From positions 992,001 through 1,056,000 of the forward strand of contig NZ_CP038143.1 in NCBI RefSeq assembly GCF_006542375.1: a stretch of DNA of 64,000 nt, in the 5' to 3' direction. Positions within the stretch are counted from its first letter, which is position 1. Every line of letters starts with the position of its first letter. The notes beneath the pieces were generated by a model. That model ran no database searches, was not told the origin of the DNA, and was given only the letters and a program-made list of their open reading frames with translations. The stretch comes from Oecophyllibacter saccharovorans. GTDB taxonomy: Bacteria; Pseudomonadota; Alphaproteobacteria; Acetobacterales; Acetobacteraceae. Below are positions 18,601-26,907 of this stretch, piece by piece. The translations under genes were made by a program, and so were the position numbers.

Positions 18601-21600
18601 GGTGTTTGCGGGCAACTATGCGGGCAGCACGGGCACGGTCAATGTCGGCGGCAAGGGCGCGCAGCTGACGGCGACGCAGCTTCTGGCGGTGAACGGTGAC
18701 GGCAACGGCACCGTGAACATCAATGACGGCGGCACGGTTGTGTCGCAGGGTGTTGTTGCGTTCGGCGACGGCAGCGGTCAGGGCAGCGGGACGCTGAACG
18801 TGAACGCTGGCGGCAAGCTGATTGCTGGTGACAGCAACGGCCAGAGCGGGATCCAGTCGACCGGCAGCGCGTATGCGATGAACCTGAACGGGGGCACGCT
18901 GCAGGTTCGCAGCGGCAGCGACCTGAACACGTCAGTGAACATGAAGCTGACGGACGGTAGCAACGGTGCCTCGACGATCGACACGAACGGGGGCAATGCG
19001 GGGCTGTCCGGTGTGCTGTCGGGCAGCGGTGCGCTTGACAAGGCGGGCCAGGGCACGCTGACGCTCACCGGCGACAACACCTATACCGGTAACACCACCG
19101 TCGCCAACGGAACGCTGCAGCTGGGCAATGGCGGCACGACGGGGTCGATCGCCAGCAAGAACATCGCGCTGGCTTCGGACACGTCCGAGCTGGTGATCAA
19201 CCGCAGCAACGACCTGGCGATGAACCAGACGATCACCGGTTCCGGCGGGATGACCAAGAAGGGCGCCGGCACGACGACGCTGACGGGCAATGTGGACCTG
19301 GAGGGCACGAGCCCTGACGGCAAGGCATGGCCCAAGGACATGAACGCGCCCACGCCCGGTGGCAGCATCGCGGTTCAGGACGGCAAGCTGGACATCGGTG
19401 CAGGCGGCCACGTGACCAACAACGGTTACGTGATCATCGGCGACGGTCATGGCAACGCTGCTGGGATGGACATTGTCAATGGCGGCACGCTTGACGCCAA
19501 GGGCAACGTGAACATCGGGCTTGCGGGCAACTCGAACGGTGAGCTGACGGTTGATGGCTCGGGCTCGCGTGCGAACGTTGCGGGCAGCCTGACGGTCGGC
19601 AATGGCGACAGCAGCTACGGCTCGGGCAAAGGTGGCCAGGGCACGCTGAACGTGACCAATGGCGGCCAGGTGACGGCAGGCCAGGTGTTTGCGGGCAACT
19701 ATGCAGGCAGCACGGGCACGGTCAATGTCGGCGGCAAGGGCGCTCAGCTGACGGCGACGCAGCTTCTGGCGGTGAACGGTGACGGCAACGGCACCGTGAA
19801 CATCAATGACGGCGGCACGGTTGTGTCGCAGGGTGTTGTTGCGTTCGGCGACGGCAGCGGTCAGGGCAGCGGGACGCTGAACGTGAACGCCGGTGGCAAG
19901 CTGGTTGCAGGTGACAGCAACGGCCAGAGCGGGATCCAGTCGACCGGCAGCGCGTATGCGATGAACCTGAACGGGGGCACGCTGCAGGTTCGCAGCGGCA
20001 GCGACCTGAACACGTCAGTGAACATGAAGCTGACGGACGGTAGCAACGGTGCCTCGACGATCGACACGAACGGCGGCAATGCGGGGCTGTCCGGTGTGCT
20101 GTCGGGCAGCGGTGCGCTTGACAAGGCGGGCCAGGGCACGCTGACGCTCACCGGCGACAACACCTATACCGGTAACACCACCGTCGCCAACGGAACGCTG
20201 CGGGTTCTGGGAAGCACGGCTTCCTCGGCCAATACAACGGTTAACCAGGGCGCGACCCTGGACGGCACGGGCACGATCGGCAATGCCACCATTTACGGCA
20301 CCTTTGCACCGGGTCTCGGAACGTCCAACCCGTATGGCAAGATGCAGGTGAATGGCAGTGCCGTCATGAAAGCCGGCTCGTCAATGGTGGCGAATGTCGG
20401 CCCCAACCTGGCCTCCAGCCAGGCGGACCTGACCGGTTCTTTCGCCATTGATCCGGGCGCGACCCTGCATGTGACGGCCAATGATGGCGCCAACCTTAAC
20501 CTGGGTCAGCACTACACGCTTGTTGATGCCACGGGCGGCGTTTCTGGCAAGTTCACCAGCTACGATCAGAGCGGCCTGATCGCCACGCACTCCATGCTGG
20601 AAATTGCAGGTGTGAACTACACCTCCAATGAGGTGCAGATCGGCCTGATGCGCAACCCGAATGCCAGCTTCTGCATCGGGGCGGGCACGCGTAACGAGTG
20701 CGCGGCCGGTCACGGGCTGGACGGCGTGGTGGGTTCCACGGGTGACAATGCTCTGACCAATATCGTTGCCGGTCTGAGCAATGCCCAGCGTTACCGTGCT
20801 CTGGATGCGCTGTCGGGTGAGATTCATGCCAGTGCGCGCACGGCCATGATCAATGACAGCTATTACATCCGTAATACGGTCATCGATCGACTGGACTGTG
20901 TGGATGATGAGCTTCGTCGCCTTTCCCGTGGTCAGAAAGGCCGCGGTTACTGTGACGAAGGCATGAAATACGGCAAGATCAACCTGTGGGGCACTGTCTA
21001 CGGTAACCAGGGTCACAATGCCGGCAGCCGTCCGGCCGCCACCAATGCCGCGGGCCTTGATACCAGCGATGTCGGCTGGATCATGGGCGCTGACACGATG
21101 GTCGGCCAGTGGCGCGTCGGTGGCAACCTGGCTTATGGACGCTCCTGGTTCTCCAATGGCGGGGCCCGCGATTCCAGCACCAGCTCCAACAACGTGACCC
21201 TCGGCGCCTATGCGGGCACCGCGTGGAAAGTGGGCGGTGTGAACCGGGATGCCCAGGTTACCCTGAAGCTCGGTGCCGATTATACCTGGAACATCCTCAA
21301 CTCCAGGCGCACGATCCGCTTCCCGGGCTACTATGGTCACACGAATGGCGGCAATCTGGGTGGCACTGCGCAGGTCTTCGGTGAATCCGGCTACAAGTTC
21401 ATCGTGATGGCTACCAGGGAGAACCCGGTTGAGCTGGAGCCGTTCGTGCGGATGACCTGGGTCAACTACAACAGCTCGCACATGAACGAGCACGGCGATA
21501 CGCTGGCCAACCTGCGCGTCAAGGGACAGGACACCAGCATGGGTTACTCGACCTTCGGGCTGAAGGCGGCGACGCGTGTGAAGTTCGGTGCCGGGTGGAT

Positions 21601-21865
21601 TTCCCCGCATGTCATGGCGGCTTACCGTTATGCCTTCGGCATCACGCGTGGCACGGTGCGTGAACGTTTCGGTGTGGCTGGTGCCGGTGTCGGTTACGAC
21701 ATGGATGTGATCGGTACGCCGCTTTCCACCAATACGGCCCTGGTGGAAGCCGGTGTGAGTGCCAAGATGACCGATCGTCTGGACATCGGACTGGACTTCA
21801 TCGGTCAGTATGGCAATCGCCTTACGACCAGCGGCGGTATGGGTCATGTGACCTATCGCTGGTAA
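15668..21865 (+). CDS. Giant repeat-containing autotransporter adhesin
   Basis: A 2065-residue type Va autotransporter. The long N-terminal signal (about 1-53) has a charged region, a hydrophobic core LATLLLCSSGLLVPAAARA and a cut near ARA-A. The passenger (about 54-1665) is rich in Gly, Asn, Ser and Thr and lacks cysteine. It consists of 361-residue units carrying the autotransporter-associated beta-strand motif (SGSGALDKAGQGTLTLTG) and predicted to form a beta-helix. A linker with paired cysteines (FCIGAG..NEC; LDC..GYC) precedes a C-terminal beta-barrel (about 1770-2065) ending in the aromatic signature VTYRW. The ATG follows AAGCGGGG. Such proteins mediate adhesion or aggregation. The passenger lacks a visible protease motif, and specificity is unknown. 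Confidence 0.93.
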   Translation: MRLHQSGRRHLAGAVRLSTEMGRELFPRKYHLHLATLLLCSSGLLVPAAARAASDGMGLDDSQVTGQSGVMDLADSTETSAPLTFGAVSYTPGQTTSAGTKLGGTQGNGGGSSYQKTGTGTTTITDAQSYTGAVAGDAFPKGPSDPVPNGSISVENGKLDIGAGGKVSNDGYVIVGRDGNAAGMDIVNGGTLDAKGNVNIGLAGNSNGELTVDGSGSRADVAGSLTVGNGDSSYGSGKGGQGTLNVTNGGQVTAGQVFAGNYAGSTGTVNVGGKGAQLTATQLLAVNGDGNGTVNINDGGTVVSQGVVAFGDGSGQGSGTLNVNAGGKLIAGDSNGQSGIQSTGSAYAMNLNGGTLQVRSGSDLNTSVNMKLTDGSNGASTIDTNGGNAGLSGVLSGSGALDKAGQGTLTLTGDNTYTGNTTVANGTLQLGNGGTTGSIASKNIALASDTSELVINRSNDLAMNQTITGSGGMTKKGAGTTTLTGNVDLEGTSPDGKAWPKDMNAPTPGGSIAVQDGKLDIGAGGHVTNNGYVIIGDGHGNAAGMDIVNGGTLDAKGNVNIGLAGNSNGELTVDGSGSRANVAGSLTVGNGDSSYGSGKGGQGTLNVTNGGQVTAGQVFAGNYAGSTGTVNVGGKGAQLTATQLLAVNGDGNGTVNINDGGTVVSQGVVAFGDGSGQGSGTLNVNAGGKLIAGDSNGQSGIQSTGSAYAMNLNGGTLQVRSGSDLNTSVNMKLTDGSNGASTIDTNGGNAGLSGVLSGSGALDKAGQGTLTLTGDNTYTGNTTVANGTLQLGNGGTTGSIASKNIALASDTSELVINRSNDLAMNQTITGSGGMTKKGAGTTTLTGNVDLEGTSPDGKAWPKDMNAPTPGGSIAVQDGKLDIGAGGHVTNNGYVIIGDGHGNAAGMDIVNGGTLDAKGNVNIGLAGNSNGELTVDGSGSRADVAGSLTVGNGDSSYGSGKGGQGTLNVTNGGQVTAGQVFAGNYAGSTGTVNVGGKGAQLTATQLLAVNGDGNGTVNINDGGTVVSQGVVAFGDGSGQGSGTLNVNAGGKLIAGDSNGQSGIQSTGSAYAMNLNGGTLQVRSGSDLNTSVNMKLTDGSNGASTIDTNGGNAGLSGVLSGSGALDKAGQGTLTLTGDNTYTGNTTVANGTLQLGNGGTTGSIASKNIALASDTSELVINRSNDLAMNQTITGSGGMTKKGAGTTTLTGNVDLEGTSPDGKAWPKDMNAPTPGGSIAVQDGKLDIGAGGHVTNNGYVIIGDGHGNAAGMDIVNGGTLDAKGNVNIGLAGNSNGELTVDGSGSRANVAGSLTVGNGDSSYGSGKGGQGTLNVTNGGQVTAGQVFAGNYAGSTGTVNVGGKGAQLTATQLLAVNGDGNGTVNINDGGTVVSQGVVAFGDGSGQGSGTLNVNAGGKLVAGDSNGQSGIQSTGSAYAMNLNGGTLQVRSGSDLNTSVNMKLTDGSNGASTIDTNGGNAGLSGVLSGSGALDKAGQGTLTLTGDNTYTGNTTVANGTLRVLGSTASSANTTVNQGATLDGTGTIGNATIYGTFAPGLGTSNPYGKMQVNGSAVMKAGSSMVANVGPNLASSQADLTGSFAIDPGATLHVTANDGANLNLGQHYTLVDATGGVSGKFTSYDQSGLIATHSMLEIAGVNYTSNEVQIGLMRNPNASFCIGAGTRNECAAGHGLDGVVGSTGDNALTNIVAGLSNAQRYRALDALSGEIHASARTAMINDSYYIRNTVIDRLDCVDDELRRLSRGQKGRGYCDEGMKYGKINLWGTVYGNQGHNAGSRPAATNAAGLDTSDVGWIMGADTMVGQWRVGGNLAYGRSWFSNGGARDSSTSSNNVTLGAYAGTAWKVGGVNRDAQVTLKLGADYTWNILNSRRTIRFPGYYGHTNGGNLGGTAQVFGESGYKFIVMATRENPVELEPFVRMTWVNYNSSHMNEHGDTLANLRVKGQDTSMGYSTFGLKAATRVKFGAGWISPHVMAAYRYAFGITRGTVRERFGVAGAGVGYDMDVIGTPLSTNTALVEAGVSAKMTDRLDIGLDFIGQYGNRLTTSGGMGHVTYRW
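16203..20200 (+). repeat. 1083-bp tandem repeat, about 3.7 copies, inside the autotransporter
   Basis: Near-identical in-frame units begin at 16203, 17286, 18369 and 19452, each starting GGCAACGCTGCTGGGATGG; the last unit stops at 20200, where sequence changes to CGGGTTCTGG. The period is exactly 1083 bases (361 codons). Differences are a handful of single bases. Units 1 and 3 read GCGGAC (Ala-Asp) where units 2 and 4 read GCGAAC (Ala-Asn), with several linked silent changes. A diverged partial unit precedes the first copy (about 16010-16202). Confidence 0.95.
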
Positions 21866-21904
21866 GAACGGTTGACGACTGCCTCTTTAGGCGCTTGGTA
21901 TCAA

Positions 21905-21940
21905 TCAGGGAGCGGGAGGTTCACTCTTTCCGCTCCCTGA
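21905..21940 (+). terminator. Hairpin after the autotransporter
   Basis: TCAGGGAGCGG (21905-21915) and CCGCTCCCTGA (21930-21940) form an 11-bp perfect stem with a 14-base loop, 40 bases after the autotransporter stop. It lacks a strong U-run (CTTGTATAG follows), so termination efficiency is uncertain, but position and strength suit a transcript end. Confidence 0.6.
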
Positions 21941-22002
21941 CTTGTATAGAGAGACCTGTTTGCAGAAACTTATTTTGAAGTTCTGGAATAGGTCCACAGG
22001 AT

Positions 22003-22683
22003 ATGAACGGCACTATCACAGTGAAAATGAAACTTCTCTTGGCGCTGCCAGCAATCAGGCAGACTTCGCTTGTTCAATTTTCCTGCCTCAGACCTGCCTG
22101 GAAACATTCAGTCAGTCTGGCGTTTGGACTTTTCTGTGTGGGCCTTTTTTCTCAGAACTGTCTGGCTGCCACGGCCCCCATGACCAGGCTTGGAAGCCGC
22201 CCCGCAGAAGAAGCGCCTGTGCAAGTGGCAGTATTCCAGGACTGGAAATTAGCCTGCCAACAGCAGACAGGCCCTGATAAAACGGTCAGATGTGTGGTGA
22301 GCCAGAGGCTGCTTAATCAGCGCACCCATCAGCAGATCGTGCGTATTTCCTTTCAGCCACTGGCTCATCAGGTCAATGGGCAGGTGATGCTGCCTTTCGG
22401 CCTTGCGTTGCTGAAGGGCTTAGATCTCAGGATGAATACTGATCCCGTAGGGCAGAATTATCCTTTCACGACCTGTCGGGCCAATGGCTGTATTGTGCCG
22501 TTGGATCTCGATGATACCCAGATGCGAAACTTCCAGCAGGCCCGCCAGGTGCAGCTCTCGTTCCAGCTGCTCAACGGACGCGAAATCACCGTGCCGATTT
22601 CCATGCGGGGCTTTAATGAAGCCTGGAAAAGAGCCCAGACCCTGACTGGCCAGGCGAGTCAGACTGATGCCAGCGCGCCTTGA
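22003..22683 (+). CDS. Invasion-associated locus B (IalB) family protein
   Basis: A 226-residue exported protein with the IalB family pattern first seen in Bartonella: a signal or anchor segment (about residues 35-55, HSVSLAFGLFCVGLFSQNCLA), then FQDWKLACQQ, TVRCVVSQRL, LPFGLALLKGLDLRM, the paired cysteines in TTCRANGCIVPLDL and a C-terminal NGREITVPISMRGF. IalB-like proteins are periplasmic or outer-surface and widespread in alphaproteobacteria. Their molecular role is not settled, so the invasion label should not be taken literally. It lies between the autotransporter and the type I secretion operon. The start is uncertain: in-frame GTG 22021 and ATG 22027 are alternatives. Confidence 0.88.
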   Translation: MNGTITVKMKLLLALPAIRQTSLVQFSCLRPAWKHSVSLAFGLFCVGLFSQNCLAATAPMTRLGSRPAEEAPVQVAVFQDWKLACQQQTGPDKTVRCVVSQRLLNQRTHQQIVRISFQPLAHQVNGQVMLPFGLALLKGLDLRMNTDPVGQNYPFTTCRANGCIVPLDLDDTQMRNFQQARQVQLSFQLLNGREITVPISMRGFNEAWKRAQTLTGQASQTDASAP

Positions 22684-22963
22684 AGCGCCAAAAAGACTAG
22701 AAGATCCTGAGAAAAAGCAAAATCGCACTGTTTATATGTGGCCTTTACGTCGGCTTCTTTTTGAAAGTTAGGTAAACGGTAGATTTTTTAACCTTTTTCA
22801 ACCCTCCGTCCCTGAGCAGGGTAGTGTTGAAGCAGGAAATTCGGGCATAACGTGAAGGATTATTCGCCTTCCGGCAGGGCCGAGCCCGTGCTTGACCGTT
22901 TTCTGACGCGCCAATCAGCACGTTTCCCTGTTTTTATCTCCTGATTGCAACGAGAGGCCATCT
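22684..22963. other. Leader of the type I secretion operon
   Basis: An AT-rich 280-base spacer with runs such as TAGATTTTTTAACC around 22780 that could hold the promoter of the secretion operon. I found no strong inverted repeat. The coding start is a GTG preceded by GAGAGG. Confidence 0.35.
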
Positions 22964-25342
22964 GTGGACCAACCGCCTTCTTCCGATCACCCGTCTGACG
23001 ACCCGCAGGGAATGCCTCCTGCCGGCAATGGAAGCGATGTGGCAGCCAGGCATCAGTTAGAGGCGGAACAGCGTCAGACCCTGCATCCGGAATACGTCAC
23101 CCCTACCTATGTCAGGCTGATGGCCTGCGTGAAAGCAGCTGCTTTCCATGGGGTGGATCTGGCTATTGACGCTTTTGCGGCTGAACCGGGGGAGGCCTCT
23201 CCTTCGCCGGCCACTCTGGTACGCTGGCTGGATGATCAGGGTCTGGTCGCCAAGGGAATGCGGTTGCGCTGGGACTTCCTGGTCAGACTGGGAAACACGC
23301 CGCCTGTCGTGCTGCTGTTCCGTGATGGTTCGGCCTCATTGCTGATGCGTACCAGCCCGGAAGAAGGTCTGGTGTGGCTGGCGGACCCGATGATGCCTTT
23401 CGGCACGCCGCCGGTACCTGTCGATCACCTGCGCCTGTCGCAGGTATGGACAGGGGATATCGTTCTGATCAAACGCAACCGTAACCAGAGCGAAGCGGAT
23501 GCCCGCTTCGATCTGGCTTGGTTTGTCAGGATGGTACTGCGCGAAAAACGGCCCATGCGTGACATTCTGCTGGCCGCGCTGATCTCGAGCATTCTGCAGC
23601 TCTTTCCGGCGCTGATCGTCATGCAGGTGATCGACCGCGTGGTGAACTACCACTCCATGGCCACGCTGGTTTCGCTGAGTGCGTTTGTGATCATCCTGAG
23701 CGTTTATGAGATTCTGTTGACCTATGCACAGAAGGAAATGGCCCTCGTGGTCGCCACGCGCCTGGATGCGCGTATTTCCCTACACGCCTTCAACCGATTG
23801 CTCATGTTGCCTCTGGAATTCTATGAGCGTGAGCAGACCGGTGAAGTCCTGGGGCGTTTTGCGGCCATCTTCAAGGTCAGGGATTTTATTACCGGCCAGA
23901 TGATGAGCACGCTGCTTGATCTGTTCGTGTTGATCGTCCTGCTGCCTGTCCTGTTCTATCTTTGCGCCCCTCTAGCTTGGATGACTGTTGCGGCAGCCGG
24001 ACTGATAGGGATCATCGTTGTGGTGACTCTACCGGCCATGACGCGCGTGATGGGGGCCTATATTAAGGCCGATTTGAAGCGCAATGCTGTGCTGTATGAG
24101 ACGGTTGCCGGCATCAAGACCGTCAAGACTATGGCTCTGGAAGGCACCAGACGAGAAGACTGGGATGAAGCTACTGCTCATGTTGTACGCTGGCGGTTGG
24201 CCTCGGGGCGGCTGGCCAACTGGATCAACCTTCTGATCCAGCCGATCAATCTGTTTATCAATCGCGGCATCATACTGGTTGGCGCCTATCTCATCCTGAT
24301 TCATGCCAGTGGGATGCAGGCGGGTGCGCTGATGGCTTTCATGATGCTCAGCGGGCGGGTCACAGCCCCGCTGGTCGGGTTGGCGCGCCTGGTGGAAAGC
24401 TTCAATGAGGTATCAGTTTCTCTGGGTGAAGCAGGCTCGGTGCTCAACCAACCCACTGAGACATTGGCCCTTACCACTGGTTTACGTCCGCCTATCAAGG
24501 GGGCGCTCGACTTCGTGCATGTCAATTACACCTACCCCGGTTCAAGCACTCCCGCCCTGAAGGACATCAATTTCAGTATTCCGGCCGGCACGATGCTGGG
24601 ACTGGTCGGCCGTTCAGGTTCGGGCAAGTCCACCCTGACCCGGCTTCTGCTCGGTGTCAGCCGCAACTACGATGGTTTTGTGAAGCTGGATGATGTGGAT
24701 TTACGTGAAATCAATCTGCATTATCTGAGGCGCTGCATGGGGGTCGTTCTGCAGGATAACTTCCTGTTCCGTGGCACCATCAAGGACAATATCACGGCCC
24801 AACGGGCCGGTCTGACTTTCGAGGACGTTGTCAAGGCAGCGCGCCTGGCGGAGGCGGAAGAATTCATCGAACGCATGCCGGCGGGTTTCAATACATTCAT
24901 TGAGGAAGGCTCGACCAATATTTCCGGCGGCCAGCGCCAGCGCCTGGCCATTGCACGTGCCGTCGTAACCGATCCCAAGCTGATGATACTCGATGAAGCT
25001 ACCTCAGCCCTTGATCCTGAATCAGAAGCTCTGGTGAATGCCAATCTCGAACACCTTGGTGCCGGCCGGACGATGGTGATTGTCTCGCACCGTCTTTCGT
25101 CATTGGTCAATTGTGACCTGATCGGCGTTATGGACAAAGGCCGTATGGTCGATCTGGCGCCTCACCATGTCCTGGTCGAACGTTGCGAGATCTATCGTAC
25201 TCTATGGTTGCAGCAGAACCGACATCTCTACAAGGAAGACGTCAAGCATGACGAGGAGGTGATGGAGAAATGGGAGGCGCACGAAAAGGAAGAAAGCGCC
25301 CAGAAAGCTAAGACGCAGAAAAACGGGGAGGCAGATAGATGA
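22964..25342 (+). CDS. Type I secretion ABC transporter (HlyB/LapB type)
   Basis: A 792-residue fused permease-ATPase for one-step export of proteins across both membranes. It has an N-terminal C39-peptidase-like domain (about 45-180), a membrane block (about 195-460) and an ATPase with Walker A GRSGSGKST (about 546-554), signature ISGGQRQRL (about 650), Walker B LMILDEATSALD (about 672) and H-loop SHRLSSL (about 706). The C39-like domain lacks the catalytic Cys and His positions, so it should bind substrate rather than cleave it, as in HlyB. Start is GTG with GAGAGG upstream. The stop overlaps the HlyD gene as ATGA. No outer-membrane TolC partner or RTX-type substrate is adjacent. Confidence 0.93.
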   Translation: MDQPPSSDHPSDDPQGMPPAGNGSDVAARHQLEAEQRQTLHPEYVTPTYVRLMACVKAAAFHGVDLAIDAFAAEPGEASPSPATLVRWLDDQGLVAKGMRLRWDFLVRLGNTPPVVLLFRDGSASLLMRTSPEEGLVWLADPMMPFGTPPVPVDHLRLSQVWTGDIVLIKRNRNQSEADARFDLAWFVRMVLREKRPMRDILLAALISSILQLFPALIVMQVIDRVVNYHSMATLVSLSAFVIILSVYEILLTYAQKEMALVVATRLDARISLHAFNRLLMLPLEFYEREQTGEVLGRFAAIFKVRDFITGQMMSTLLDLFVLIVLLPVLFYLCAPLAWMTVAAAGLIGIIVVVTLPAMTRVMGAYIKADLKRNAVLYETVAGIKTVKTMALEGTRREDWDEATAHVVRWRLASGRLANWINLLIQPINLFINRGIILVGAYLILIHASGMQAGALMAFMMLSGRVTAPLVGLARLVESFNEVSVSLGEAGSVLNQPTETLALTTGLRPPIKGALDFVHVNYTYPGSSTPALKDINFSIPAGTMLGLVGRSGSGKSTLTRLLLGVSRNYDGFVKLDDVDLREINLHYLRRCMGVVLQDNFLFRGTIKDNITAQRAGLTFEDVVKAARLAEAEEFIERMPAGFNTFIEEGSTNISGGQRQRLAIARAVVTDPKLMILDEATSALDPESEALVNANLEHLGAGRTMVIVSHRLSSLVNCDLIGVMDKGRMVDLAPHHVLVERCEIYRTLWLQQNRHLYKEDVKHDEEVMEKWEAHEKEESAQKAKTQKNGEADR

Positions 25343-26880
25343 GCGCGCCTAATCAGAACAATGAGACCCCCCGTCAGCCTACCGGTCAGCCCTCAGACCA
25401 GAGGGGAAACCATCTTCCGGCCCGGGCTTCGGGCGAAGCTTCTCCTGGTGGAGGCGTGGACGGAAGCCAGAACGCGCCTCGTGAAGCTACAGATCCCTTT
25501 GCGCCGGGGGGGATGCCGGTCGAGCTGCTCGAATTTCACTCTCCCACCACCGGCCTGGTCAACCTGCCTGCCTCGGCGACGGCTGAAGGCATTATCTGGA
25601 TCGTCAGCGGTCTCGTGCTGGCCAGTTTGGCGGCTATGGCGCTGTTTCCGCTCAACAAGGTGGTGAGCGTGCAGGGGCGTCTGATCTCGGTCGAACAGCC
25701 CATGGAGATCCAGTCTTTCGAAAGTGCCATCGTCCGTTCCGTCCACGCGCATATCGGTGAATATGTGCATAAAGGTCAGGTGCTGCTTACTCTTGACCCG
25801 ACCCTCAGCCAGGCCAATGCGGTCAGCCTGAGCGATCAGGTGCTTTCCTACAGGGCTGAAATTGCCCGCCTGAAAGCGGAGATCCAGGGGGAAGCCTATA
25901 CGCCTGACCTCAACGAGCCCGCTTCGGTAGAGCAGGGGAAGGTTTTTGTCCGCCGCCAGCAGGATTACAAGGCGCATCTGCAGGATTATGCCAAGCGTAT
26001 CTCTGCCCTGCAGAATGACCTGCAGACGGCCCGGGCCAATGCGGCCATGTATGCCAGCAAGCTCAGGGTTGTTTCGGCTGTGCTGTCCATGCGTCAGCGC
26101 GAACTGCAGGCGCAGGTGGGCTCGCGGCTCAGCACTCTCGAAGCCCAGAACAGTGTTATGGATACGGAGCGCTCCCTGATCGCCGCCCAGCAGGAGGCTC
26201 ATGCGGCACAATCAAAGCTGGACGCTCTGCAGGCTGTTCGGACGAGCTACGTCGAGAACTGGAAAGCCACTGCCCTGGAAAACCTGACCCAGGCGGAGCG
26301 CAAATATGCCCAGCTCAAGGGGGATTACCAGAAAGCGCGTCTGTATCAGGGGCTGATTGAGTTGCGTGCGCCGGCAGATGGGGTGGTGCTGACGATCAAC
26401 CGGGTCACCCCTGGCGCGGTGGCGCAGATGGGCACGAATTTGATGACCTTGATGCCGGTCGGAACGGGGCTGGAAATGGAAGGGCTGATGTCCGCTCAGG
26501 ATGGGGGCTACGTCAAGACCGGTGACCATGCTCTCATCAAGTTTAATACTTTTCCGTACGATCAGTTCGGTGGCGCACTCGGAACTGTGCGTCTGATCAG
26601 TGCGGATACCTTCATGCCCAACCAGATGATGAGCGACAATATCCGTGCCGGTGTCGATCCCAACGAGCTGCAGGGTGGTGAAGTGAAAGGCGCGCCTCTT
26701 TACTACCGGGTGCGCATCAAGATCACCAAATTCACCCTGCATGGTGTTCCGCCCTTCTTCCATCCTGCCCCGGGCGTGCCGGTCATCGCTGATATCGATG
26801 TGGGCAAACGGACCATCATGCAGTATCTGTTCTCCCAGGCGATGCCGACCTTGACGAATGGCATGAGGGAACCTTCCTGA
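25339..26880 (+). CDS. HlyD-family membrane fusion protein of the type I system
   Basis: A 513-residue periplasmic adaptor. A disordered N-terminal cytoplasmic part rich in Gln, Asn and Pro (1-65) precedes a single membrane span (about 84-105), a biotinyl-lipoyl-like beta domain (VQGRLISVEQPMEIQSFE, then GEYVHKGQVLLTLDPT), a long coiled-coil hairpin (about 160-325) and a C-terminal beta-barrel (ELRAPADGVVLTINRVTPGAVAQMG). It links the inner-membrane ABC exporter to an outer-membrane channel. Its ATG overlaps the ABC gene stop, so the two are made together. The N-terminal disordered tail is longer than usual. Confidence 0.93.
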   Translation: MSAPNQNNETPRQPTGQPSDQRGNHLPARASGEASPGGGVDGSQNAPREATDPFAPGGMPVELLEFHSPTTGLVNLPASATAEGIIWIVSGLVLASLAAMALFPLNKVVSVQGRLISVEQPMEIQSFESAIVRSVHAHIGEYVHKGQVLLTLDPTLSQANAVSLSDQVLSYRAEIARLKAEIQGEAYTPDLNEPASVEQGKVFVRRQQDYKAHLQDYAKRISALQNDLQTARANAAMYASKLRVVSAVLSMRQRELQAQVGSRLSTLEAQNSVMDTERSLIAAQQEAHAAQSKLDALQAVRTSYVENWKATALENLTQAERKYAQLKGDYQKARLYQGLIELRAPADGVVLTINRVTPGAVAQMGTNLMTLMPVGTGLEMEGLMSAQDGGYVKTGDHALIKFNTFPYDQFGGALGTVRLISADTFMPNQMMSDNIRAGVDPNELQGGEVKGAPLYYRVRIKITKFTLHGVPPFFHPAPGVPVIADIDVGKRTIMQYLFSQAMPTLTNGMREPS

Positions 26881-26907
26881 AGGACAGGAAGGTCAGGCAC
26901 GGAGACT

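Noticed and set aside
16612-20163. Repeating 172-, 100- and 95-codon minus-strand frames every 1083 bases
   Set aside because: They repeat only because the autotransporter unit repeats; they have no independent coding features.
16203-20200. CRISPR-like or satellite explanation for the regular repeats
   Set aside because: The period is 1083 bases, in frame, and encodes beta-helix units; there are no short direct repeats with unique spacers.
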